Of a stretch of DNA of 64,000 nt, positions 57,480-64,000 are shown piece after piece. A program made the position numbers and the translations under genes. This DNA is from an uncultured Leptolyngbyaceae cyanobacterium (GTDB taxonomy: Bacteria > Cyanobacteriota > Cyanobacteriia > Leptolyngbyales > Leptolyngbyaceae), in assembly GCA_938023035.1 (NCBI GenBank), contig CALIDI010000027.1, positions 62,001-126,000 on the forward strand, in the 5' to 3' direction. Below the pieces are notes generated by a model. That model saw only the letters and a program-made list of their open reading frames with translations, made no database searches and had not been told where the DNA came from. Within the stretch, counting starts at the first letter, position 1. The number at the start of each line of letters is the position of its first letter.

Positions 57480-57946
57480 TGCAATCTCCATCTTATCCAC
57501 CGATCCAGGAGAATCTTTGGTGGGTGATTCCTGGCCAACTGGCGGGGGGACGAATGCCAACTAGTGAGGAGTTACCCGCCTTGCAGGCAGCAGGCGTTGG
57601 GGCGATCGCTTCCGTGTTCCATGAGGCCACCAACCTGGACACCTACCAGCAAGCGCATATTCCCTATGTCTGGTTGCCAATCGCGATTGACTCGGTGCCA
57701 ACGAGCGAGCAACGGCAAGCCTTGCAGCGGTTTATCGAGCAGCAAACGGCTCTGGGGCGTGGGGTTGCGGTGCATTGCAGCACAGGCCGACACCGCACTG
57801 GCACAATGCTGGCGGCTTACCTGATTCACACCGGACAGACTTATGAGCAAGCAATGGCCACCCTGTTGGCGGCAAACCCTGAGATTGAGTTGCCCACTCC
57901 CCAGGCAGAATTTTTGCAGAAGCTAGGTCAGGCCGAGACCGTCTGA
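57479..57946 (+). CDS. Dual-specificity-phosphatase-like protein 1
   Basis: A 155-residue cysteine phosphatase-like protein. The P-loop is H-C-S-T-G-R-H-R-T-G with nucleophile Cys100 and Arg106, and T-G-T-M-L-A-A-Y-L-I follows as in DSP/PTP folds. The Asp expected in the general-acid loop is shifted: W-L-P-I-A-I-D-S-V-P. It starts inside the arsC stop codon. A paralogue follows 65 bp after its end. The substrate is unknown: a phosphoprotein, a phospho-sugar or an arsenate-like ester are all possible. No signal peptide. Confidence 0.82.
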   Translation: MQSPSYPPIQENLWWVIPGQLAGGRMPTSEELPALQAAGVGAIASVFHEATNLDTYQQAHIPYVWLPIAIDSVPTSEQRQALQRFIEQQTALGRGVAVHCSTGRHRTGTMLAAYLIHTGQTYEQAMATLLAANPEIELPTPQAEFLQKLGQAETV

Positions 57947-58011
57947 TTGAACCCCTGATGCCAATTCACATCATTGATCTAAACAGTCGTTAGGAACCGC
58001 TTAAATCTCCT

Positions 58012-58467
58012 ATGGAAGCATCGATTGCTGAACCGATCCAGGAAAATCTTTGGTGGGTGATTCCAGGTAAGCTAGCTGGAGTGCGCAAGCCTCTGCCCGA
58101 TGAGATTTCAGAGTTACAGAAGGCGGGTATTGGTGCGATCGTGTCGGTTATGGATGACCCCTCTAATTTGGATCTTTATGAGCAGGTCGGGTTGCCCCAT
58201 CTCTGGTTACCAACCAAGGGCGGTACTGCCCCCAGTCTGGAACAGATTGAGGCCTTGCAAGCCTTTGTCGAGACGCAAAATCAAAGGAAGCACGCTGTGG
58301 CCATTCACTGCACCAGTGGCCGTCGCCGTACCGGTACGATGTTGGCTGCTTATCTGATCAAAGGCGGCATGGCCTACGCAGAAGCCATACAAGTGATTCA
58401 CCGGGCGAACCCAGCGGTTGAGTTGCGAGCAGCCCAGATGGAATTTTTACAAACCTTGGCAAACTGA
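58012..58467 (+). CDS. Dual-specificity-phosphatase-like protein 2 (tandem paralogue)
   Basis: A 151-residue paralogue of the preceding protein, roughly half identical, sharing P-I-Q-E-N-L-W-W-V-I-P-G at the N-terminus. The P-loop is H-C-T-S-G-R-R-R-T-G with Cys100 and Arg106. The general-acid loop reads W-L-P-T-K-G-G-T-A-P and has no Asp, so activity may be weak or altered. The spacer of 65 bp suggests the same transcript. Together the pair look like a gene duplication within the arsenic island. Confidence 0.82.
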   Translation: MEASIAEPIQENLWWVIPGKLAGVRKPLPDEISELQKAGIGAIVSVMDDPSNLDLYEQVGLPHLWLPTKGGTAPSLEQIEALQAFVETQNQRKHAVAIHCTSGRRRTGTMLAAYLIKGGMAYAEAIQVIHRANPAVELRAAQMEFLQTLAN

Positions 58468-58607
58468 CCAATCAGCAGTACGAACTCAGTTTAGGGCGGG
58501 GTGTAGGGGAGAAGTCCCTTTAGGGGGAATTTTTTCCTATCTTCTTGCTTTCACCGAAATACCCTGACGCGTTTACGTAAGCCTATCCTGGCTACTGCTT
58601 GCGTTGG

Positions 58608-58624
58608 TCAGAAAGCTTAGAGAT
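58608..58624 (+). repeat. Dispersed repeat family A, half copy (4)
   Basis: TCAGAAAGCTTAGAGAT repeats the left arm of copy 1; the right arm is absent. Confidence 0.5.
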
Positions 58625-58830
58625 AGGGGTTCTATCACCTGAAACCTGACCATGGAGGCACAGGGAACATAGAGCCATCTCTCGATGCCCTGCGTGTCTC
58701 TCTGTGGTGGAGTGCTGGGGTTTTCAGTCCCTTGCATACATGAGGCTTAAAACAGAACTCAAAGCGATTCCCTGGTGATCCTGGTGCTGAGACGCTTGTC
58801 GGTTTTGTCGCTTGATTAATTTGTACTCCT

Positions 58831-58883
58831 TAGGACAAAGCCAAGTGCTCAATTGTTAATGCCCGGTTGGTTTTCTGATTCGC
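58831..58883 (+). repeat. Dispersed repeat family A, copy 5
   Basis: TAGGACAAAGCCAAGTGCTC and GGTTTTCTGATTCGC match copy 1 with a few changes; the far left AGAAAG arm is missing. Confidence 0.65.
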
Positions 58884-59448
58884 TGTGGCCGTGAGAAAGA
58901 GGGCGATCGCTATCAACAACGTTAGAGGGTTCTTTGCTTGCTGGATTCTTGGAGATTTTAGAACTTTTGCGATGGATGACCGAATCTACCGTTGGTGTGG
59001 TAAGTTGCCCTGTAAACTGCCTCTTCTGACAGTTGTCAACGGTGTTGCTATCCGAAATGCTGATAAGCAGTGGAGTCAAAACGTTTCGTTGCTGCACCAG
59101 CAAGCGATTGGTGGGAAGCGCCGGTAGCACCACCGGTTTGAATTTGCGAGTGTCATCGAATTCGAGATTTGCTCTACTAACTATTAACTATCGTTCACCT
59201 TGCGGGATTTCTTTTTAGAAGAATACCCTGAGATTGAGGCGGGTTGAGCCAGAATTCTCTGGTGCGCCTCCTAAGCGGGCGATCAAACCTGTCCACACGG
59301 GTATTGGCTGCAATAGAAATCACCTCAAAGGCCAATGGCGCTGAAATCGGCAAAATCAAGTGTCTAGATGCCGATGCTTCAAACATCTGGGGGGTATTTG
59401 CTCCTGCCATGCTGCGCTATTTCCTTAATGATCCTTAGGTACCTTGTT

Positions 59449-62217
59449 ATGGCGACTACTTCCTCCTCTCCTCCGGTTTTGACTGACCAGCCTCTGCACG
59501 CGATCGCCCCAGAGGTGGTGGTCGAGCAACTCGGCAGCCACGCTGCGAATGGCTTAAGTCAAGCAGAAGCCCGGCAACGACAAGAAAAATATGGCCCTAA
59601 TCAACTAGCGAGCAAAGCCGGAACCCCTCCTTGGCTGCGGTTTTTGCACCAATTCAATGAACCTTTAATTCTGATTTTGCTGGTAGCAGGCGCAATCAAA
59701 GCTGCTTTAGCCAGTTGGGTCAATGCCGGGGTGATATGGGGGGTCACCCTGATTAATGCCATGATTGGTTACGTGCAGGAGGCCAAAGCCGAGAGTGCGA
59801 TCGCGGCCCTCGCTTCGGCAGTAGAGACAGAGGCGACCGTCATTCGAGAGGGGCAAAAGTTACGAGTGCCCTCCCAAGAATTGGTACCGGGGGACATTGT
59901 GTTACTCAAAACCGGCGATAAGGTACCCGCTGATCTGCGTCTCCTCCATGCCAATAATCTGCAAGTGAATGAGTCGGCCTTGACTGGTGAGTCGGTTGCC
60001 GTTGAAAAGCACATCATGCCCCTAGAGCCGGAAACAACCTTGGCTGAGCGAGTGAATATGGCCTATGCCGGTAGCTTTGTTACCGCTGGTAAGGGTAGAG
60101 GGGTTGTGGTTGCGATCGCCAACCAGACAGAGACCGGCAAAATTTCTCAGTTAATCGACCAGCAAACCAACCTCAGCACCCCCCTCACCCGTAAATTTAA
60201 CCAGTTTAGCCGCACACTGCTTTACATCATTCTAGGAATTGCGGCCTGCACCTTTGCGATCGGCTTGGGCTATGGCAATTCCTGGGTCGCGATGTTTGAG
60301 GCCGCAGTGGCTCTGGCGGTGAGTGCGATTCCAGAGGGGCTGCCCGCAGTGGTCACTGTTACCCTGGCGATCGGCGTGGCGCGCATGGCGCGCCGTCATG
60401 CCATTATTCGCAAGCTGCCAGCGGTCGAAGCATTAGGGGGAGCCACGGTGATCTGCTCCGATAAAACCGGCACCCTGACCGAAAACCAGATGACCGTGCA
60501 GGCTGTCTATGTGGGCGATCGCACCTACACTATCACAGGGGAGGGCTACGACCCCCGGGGGGAGATCCAAGCCTCCGGCCAGACGATTCAGCCATCCCAG
60601 CATCCCCTGCTGCAACAATGCCTGTTGGTTGGACTGCTTTGCAACGACTCTCACCTAGAGTGTAAAGATCGGTTCTGGAGTGTCGTTGGTGCTCCGACAG
60701 AGGGTGCCTTGCTGGCATCCGCTCAAAAAGCTGGGCTTGTGCGCCAGGAATGGGAGCAACGCCTACCCCGATTGGACTCAATCCCCTTTGATTCAGAATT
60801 TAAGTACATGGCGACCCTCCACCGGGTAGATGCTAGTGCCGAGGAGGTTGCGGCCCTTCCCCTGCCGGTTAGTGCCCATGTCATTTTTGTCAAAGGTTCT
60901 GTTGAGGCGATTGTGCAGCGGGCAGAGACCTCGTTGGATGCCAACGGGCAACTTCAACCGATCTGCCCAGAGGCGATTCATCAACAGGTAGAAGCAATGG
61001 CCAGCCAAGGTTTGCGGGTGCTGGCGATGGCTCAGAAACCCGTCGGGTCAGAACAGGTGAAAGTGAGCCATAGCGATCTTGAAACGGGTCTGATCTTTGT
61101 GGGATTGCAGGGCATGATCGACCCCCCACGTCCGGAGGCCATTCGCGCTGTGGCTGCCTGTAAAACGGCGGGCATTCAAGTCAAGATGATTACAGGCGAC
61201 CATGTCACAACGGCAGCGGCGATCGCCGAGCGCATGGGTATTACCAAAAACAATCAGGTACGCGCCTTTACCGGTAAGCAACTAGCCGAAATGGATACGG
61301 CCACCTTAAGCCAGGCCGCAGGAGAGGCGGTTGTGTTTGCCCGTGTTACCCCAGAGCAAAAGTTGCGCCTAGTCGAAGCCCTCCAGGCCAGAGGGGAAAG
61401 TGTGGCCATGACGGGAGATGGGGTGAATGATGCCCCAGCTCTGCGCCAGGCAGACATCGGGATTGCGATGGGCCAGTCGGGCACAGAAGTCGCCAAGGAA
61501 GCGGCGGATATGATCTTGACCAATGACAACTTTGCCTCGATTGAGGCTGCTGTAGAAGAAGGCCGTACCGTTTATCGCAACCTGATCAAGGCGATCGCCT
61601 TCATCCTACCGGTGAATGGGGGCGAATCCATGACAATTTTGCTCAGCACCCTGCTCAATCGCGAGTTGCCAATTCTATCGCTACAGGTGCTGTGGCTGAA
61701 TATGGTCAACTCCATTACCATGACCGTACCCCTTGCTTTCGAGCCTAAGTCAGAGGGGGTGATGCAGCAGCCACCCCGCAATCCCCAGTCCTCTTTTTTA
61801 TCTGGCCAGTTGCTTAAGCGCATTATTCTAATTTCTGTATTTAATTGGATTGTGATTTTTGGCCTGTTTGAGTGGGTACGGCAAACCCAGGACAGTAGTC
61901 TGCCCCTAGCTCGAACCATGGCGATTCAAGCATTAGTGGCCGGGCGCATCATCTATCTGTTGAGTATTAGTCAACTAGGGGTCGGCCTGTGGAAACGGCT
62001 ACGAGGGCAAGCAGCCTCACTCAATGATGCGGCAGCCGTGGGGATTGGGATTGTAGGTGCGATGATGTTGCAAGTGGTCTTTAGCCAGTGGGGATTAATG
62101 AATCAGCTCTTTGGCACCGCTCCCCTGAATTGGCAGCAATGGGGTACCTGCATCCTGGTAGGATTACCCATGGTAGTAGTCGCATGGGTGGCAAACTGGA
62201 TCGATCCTCTACGGTGA
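59449..62217 (+). CDS. P2-type cation-transporting ATPase
   Basis: A 922-residue P-type ATPase with an N-terminal cation-ATPase domain (L-S-Q-A-E-A-R-Q-R). The actuator loop has L-T-G-E-S, M4 has A-I-P-E-G-L-P-A, the phosphorylated aspartate is Asp338 (S-D-K-T-G-T-L-T) and the hinge has T-G-D-G-V-N-D-A-P. About ten membrane helices are present. It looks like the P2A (PacL/Ca2+) group, but M6 reads N-M-V-N-S-I-T-M-T where Ca2+ pumps have an Asp (N-x-x-T-D), so the ion may not be calcium. ATG 59449 is taken because the 27 codons upstream run through spacer DNA. Confidence 0.9.
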   Translation: MATTSSSPPVLTDQPLHAIAPEVVVEQLGSHAANGLSQAEARQRQEKYGPNQLASKAGTPPWLRFLHQFNEPLILILLVAGAIKAALASWVNAGVIWGVTLINAMIGYVQEAKAESAIAALASAVETEATVIREGQKLRVPSQELVPGDIVLLKTGDKVPADLRLLHANNLQVNESALTGESVAVEKHIMPLEPETTLAERVNMAYAGSFVTAGKGRGVVVAIANQTETGKISQLIDQQTNLSTPLTRKFNQFSRTLLYIILGIAACTFAIGLGYGNSWVAMFEAAVALAVSAIPEGLPAVVTVTLAIGVARMARRHAIIRKLPAVEALGGATVICSDKTGTLTENQMTVQAVYVGDRTYTITGEGYDPRGEIQASGQTIQPSQHPLLQQCLLVGLLCNDSHLECKDRFWSVVGAPTEGALLASAQKAGLVRQEWEQRLPRLDSIPFDSEFKYMATLHRVDASAEEVAALPLPVSAHVIFVKGSVEAIVQRAETSLDANGQLQPICPEAIHQQVEAMASQGLRVLAMAQKPVGSEQVKVSHSDLETGLIFVGLQGMIDPPRPEAIRAVAACKTAGIQVKMITGDHVTTAAAIAERMGITKNNQVRAFTGKQLAEMDTATLSQAAGEAVVFARVTPEQKLRLVEALQARGESVAMTGDGVNDAPALRQADIGIAMGQSGTEVAKEAADMILTNDNFASIEAAVEEGRTVYRNLIKAIAFILPVNGGESMTILLSTLLNRELPILSLQVLWLNMVNSITMTVPLAFEPKSEGVMQQPPRNPQSSFLSGQLLKRIILISVFNWIVIFGLFEWVRQTQDSSLPLARTMAIQALVAGRIIYLLSISQLGVGLWKRLRGQAASLNDAAAVGIGIVGAMMLQVVFSQWGLMNQLFGTAPLNWQQWGTCILVGLPMVVVAWVANWIDPLR

Positions 62218-62673
62218 TTGGTATCGTTTGTCCAGCCTGGGCTGGTTAGTGTTTGCCAGTGTGCTATCCCTACTGACAATTCAAATCGGGGCCATTCTTA
62301 GCTCCGGCGAGGCTATCGCACATCAACCGTTAGGGCGTTCTGAACGAAGGGATGAATTGCCCTTGTTTCCCTTTCTTGAATGCCCGTCAAGGCTATCCCC
62401 TTCTCCTACGGAGAGAAGGGAGCGAGCGATTTGGTTTCCTCTCCCTTTGGGAGAGGGTGAGGGTTGGGAAAGGGCCAGAGTGAGGGCAAATGGGGTGATG
62501 CCTATCCAGTTCAGCATTGTCACCGTTGATTCTGCTCTGAGTAACTTGGATTGAATGACCTGGCAACCTGAGTGGGTGGGTTGAACTTGTTCATTCTGAT
62601 GTGGCAAACCCGATAACTCAACTCGCCCTTTCCTAGATCGTCTCAATAGATTGAATTCCTGCTCTTTACTGCC
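62218..62673. other. Spacer between P-type ATPase and mgtE
   Basis: 456 bp, mostly occupied by repeat B copy 6. The mgtE promoter must lie in the last 150 bp but is not identified. Confidence 0.5.
62341..62525 (+). repeat. Dispersed repeat family B, copy 6 (most complete)
   Basis: It runs from GAAGGGATGAATTGCCC through ATGCCCGTCAAGGCTATCCC, GGGAGCGAGCGATTTGG and CTCTCCCTTTGGGAGAGGGT to TGAGGGCAAATGGGG, then TGATGCCTATCCAGTTCAGC. It contains the internal hairpin CTCTCCC/GGGAGAG. Confidence 0.7.
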
Positions 62674-64000
62674 ATGACCCAACCCCCTCAACCAACACCG
62701 ACCAATACTCCCCGCCAGGATATTTCTGAGCTGGTGCGGAACCAGTTGCAACGCCTGCTAGAAATACAAAATTTTCAAGGGGCTAAGGCCTTGCTGGCAC
62801 CCGTTCAGCCTGTTGATATTGCCGATGCGATCGCGGGTTTACCCGATCCGCTGCAAGCGATCGCCTTTCGGCTGCTCTCAAAAGATGAATCCATTGAGGT
62901 CTACGAATACCTCGACTCAGATATTCAACAATCGCTCCTGGCAGAGTTTCGCCAGCAAGACTTTCTCGATATTGTCAACCAGATGTCGCCCGATGACCGG
63001 GTTCAGCTATTTGAAGAGTTGCCCGCAAAAGTCGTGCGGCGACTTCTGCAACAACTGAGTCCAGAGGAGCGAGAAGCGACGGCCATGCTATTGGGCTACC
63101 GGCCAGGAACCGCCGGGCGACGCATGACCCCGGAGTATGTGGGGCTGCGGGAAGATATGACCGTGGCCGAAGCCCTTGACCGGATTCGCTCAAATGCTCA
63201 GGATGTGGAAACAATTTATACGCTTTATGTGACCAATCGCGATCGGCGCTTACAAGGCATTCTCTCTCTGCGGGAATTAGTAGTGGCTCAACCAGAAGAG
63301 CGGATTGGCGATTTGATGACCCGTGACGTGGTGTTTGTGCAAACCGACACCGACCAGGAAGAAGTGGCCCAACTGCTACAACGCTACGACTTTCTGGCCA
63401 TCCCTGTTGTGGATAGCGAACAACGCCTGGTAGGGATTGTGACCGTTGACGATGTGCTCGACATCTTAGAGCAGGAAACCACAGAAGATATCTATAAGTT
63501 GGGGGGGCTAGAAGCCAGTGAAGATAGCTACTTTCGCTCTAGCCTGTTCAAAATTGCCCGGCAGCGGGTGACTTGGCTGCTGGTGTTGTTGCTGACCAAT
63601 ACAGGCACTACTGCTGTGATTCGTAGTCAGGAAGAGGTGTTGGAAAAAGTTGTAGCCCTAGCAGCCTTTATTCCCCTGTTGATTGACACTGGGGGTAACG
63701 TCGGGGCGCAATCTTCAACGGTGGTTATCCGAGGTTTGAGTACCGAAGCCAGCCAAATGCAGCGGATTTCTCGGATTGTCGGTCGCGAAGGAGTTACCGG
63801 CACCCTGCTCGGCACGATGTTAGGGGTGATTGTGACCCTCTGGGCCTATGTGATGCAGCGAGATTGGGGGGTCGCCTTTTCTGTGGGCGTTAGCCTGTTT
63901 ATGATTTCAATTTTGGCCTCTGTGGCTGGAGCGTCTTTGCCGTTGTTATTCCGCTCCCTCAAGCTAGATCCTGCGCTGATGTCAGCTCCTTTTATCACCA
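62674..64000 (+). CDS. mgtE: Magnesium transporter MgtE (5' part; runs off the window)
   Basis: MgtE is a dimeric Mg2+ channel gated by cytoplasmic Mg2+ binding. The 442 codons present give an N-terminal MgtE_N superhelix (residues 1-150), then G-T-A-G-R-R-M-T-P-E-Y-V, then two CBS domains (about 150-275; the second has V-D-D-V-L-D-I). The first membrane helices follow, including P-L-L-I-D-T-G-G-N-V-G-A-Q, the pore-helix signature. The frame is open to the window edge and lacks only the last helices. ATG 62674 gives the normal N-terminus. Confidence 0.95.
   Translation, partial: MTQPPQPTPTNTPRQDISELVRNQLQRLLEIQNFQGAKALLAPVQPVDIADAIAGLPDPLQAIAFRLLSKDESIEVYEYLDSDIQQSLLAEFRQQDFLDIVNQMSPDDRVQLFEELPAKVVRRLLQQLSPEEREATAMLLGYRPGTAGRRMTPEYVGLREDMTVAEALDRIRSNAQDVETIYTLYVTNRDRRLQGILSLRELVVAQPEERIGDLMTRDVVFVQTDTDQEEVAQLLQRYDFLAIPVVDSEQRLVGIVTVDDVLDILEQETTEDIYKLGGLEASEDSYFRSSLFKIARQRVTWLLVLLLTNTGTTAVIRSQEEVLEKVVALAAFIPLLIDTGGNVGAQSSTVVIRGLSTEASQMQRISRIVGREGVTGTLLGTMLGVIVTLWAYVMQRDWGVAFSVGVSLFMISILASVAGASLPLLFRSLKLDPALMSAPFIT

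Larger units (their letters stand above)
58468..59448. other. Spacer between phosphatase pair and P-type ATPase
   Basis: About 980 bp without a supported gene. It holds one half copy (58608) and one full copy (58831) of repeat A. The frame 59244-59438, running close to the ATPase start, has protein-like composition but no recognised family. Confidence 0.5.

Noticed and set aside
59244-59448. Small gene or leader peptide directly upstream of the P-type ATPase
   Set aside because: No family match, no ribosome-binding site and no start consistent with a real protein; treated as spacer.
1-64000. CRISPR array, prophage or complete insertion sequence
   Set aside because: No regularly spaced repeats, phage structural or integrase genes, or intact transposases were seen.

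Overview
The window comes from a cyanobacterium. Evidence: dense HIP1-type palindromes (GCGATCGC and variants) in genes and spacers, and cyanobacterial family members such as a Tic22-like protein, a DUF3110 protein, a PEP-CTERM exported protein, a lysA-cdaA pair, a Synechocystis-type arsenate reductase, an NTT-HEAT-cNMP membrane protein and a geranylgeranyl-reductase-like flavoprotein. Long spacers filled with degenerate dispersed repeats suggest a filamentous or Leptolyngbya-like lineage; that placement is inference. I see no rRNA, convincing tRNA, CRISPR array, complete insertion sequence or prophage.

Layout. 0-7 kb: end of a probable nusA, ylxR, a very long infB with a terminator, and an AMIN-domain amidase. 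7-18 kb: FHA protein (minus), NTT-HEAT-cNMP membrane protein, sensor histidine kinase (minus), DUF3110 protein (minus), an unknown membrane protein coupled to prmC, and a DUF4333 lipoprotein. 18-27 kb: hslO; a SafE/TauE-type membrane protein with a b-type-cytochrome-like C-terminal half, next to an exported YtkA/FixH-like protein; an S4 protein tail-to-tail with purS; a Zur-like Fur repressor; a propeller-transglutaminase protein; murD; a holB-like gene; and a PEP-CTERM gene. 28-29.6 kb has no gene. 29.6-37 kb: a TolC-type outer-membrane protein with an M23 endopeptidase, a CHAT-TPR membrane protein, and Tic22. 37.6-47 kb: ruvC against cdaA-lysA, rimI, and the glycine cleavage genes gcvT-gcvH-gcvP. 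47-54.6 kb: HEAT protein, a gene relic, FAD reductase, two small unknown proteins, an NhaS3-like antiporter and a nitrilase-family amidase.

54.8-58.5 kb is the most unusual part, an arsenic/phosphate island. It holds arsR, a SphX/PstS-like phosphate-binding lipoprotein gene cut by an in-frame TAG with its C-terminal codons still readable behind it, the N-terminal remnant of an aquaporin-family channel, and an arsC with the three cysteines essential in the Synechocystis enzyme. arsC overlaps the first of two tandem dual-specificity-phosphatase-like genes by one base (TGATG). The layout suggests a once larger resistance operon that lost its channel and perhaps an efflux pump but gained a duplicated phosphatase. 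The window closes with a P2-type cation ATPase and a truncated mgtE.

Three dispersed repeat families (A, B and C below) occupy the spacers. Family A (about 55-60 bp, AGAAAGC...GCTTTCT ends) has four copies and a half copy; family B (up to about 185 bp) has six copies or fragments; family C (about 75-90 bp) has three. Many reading frames extend upstream of their real start through such spacer DNA, so I moved several starts inward and explain why in the entries.
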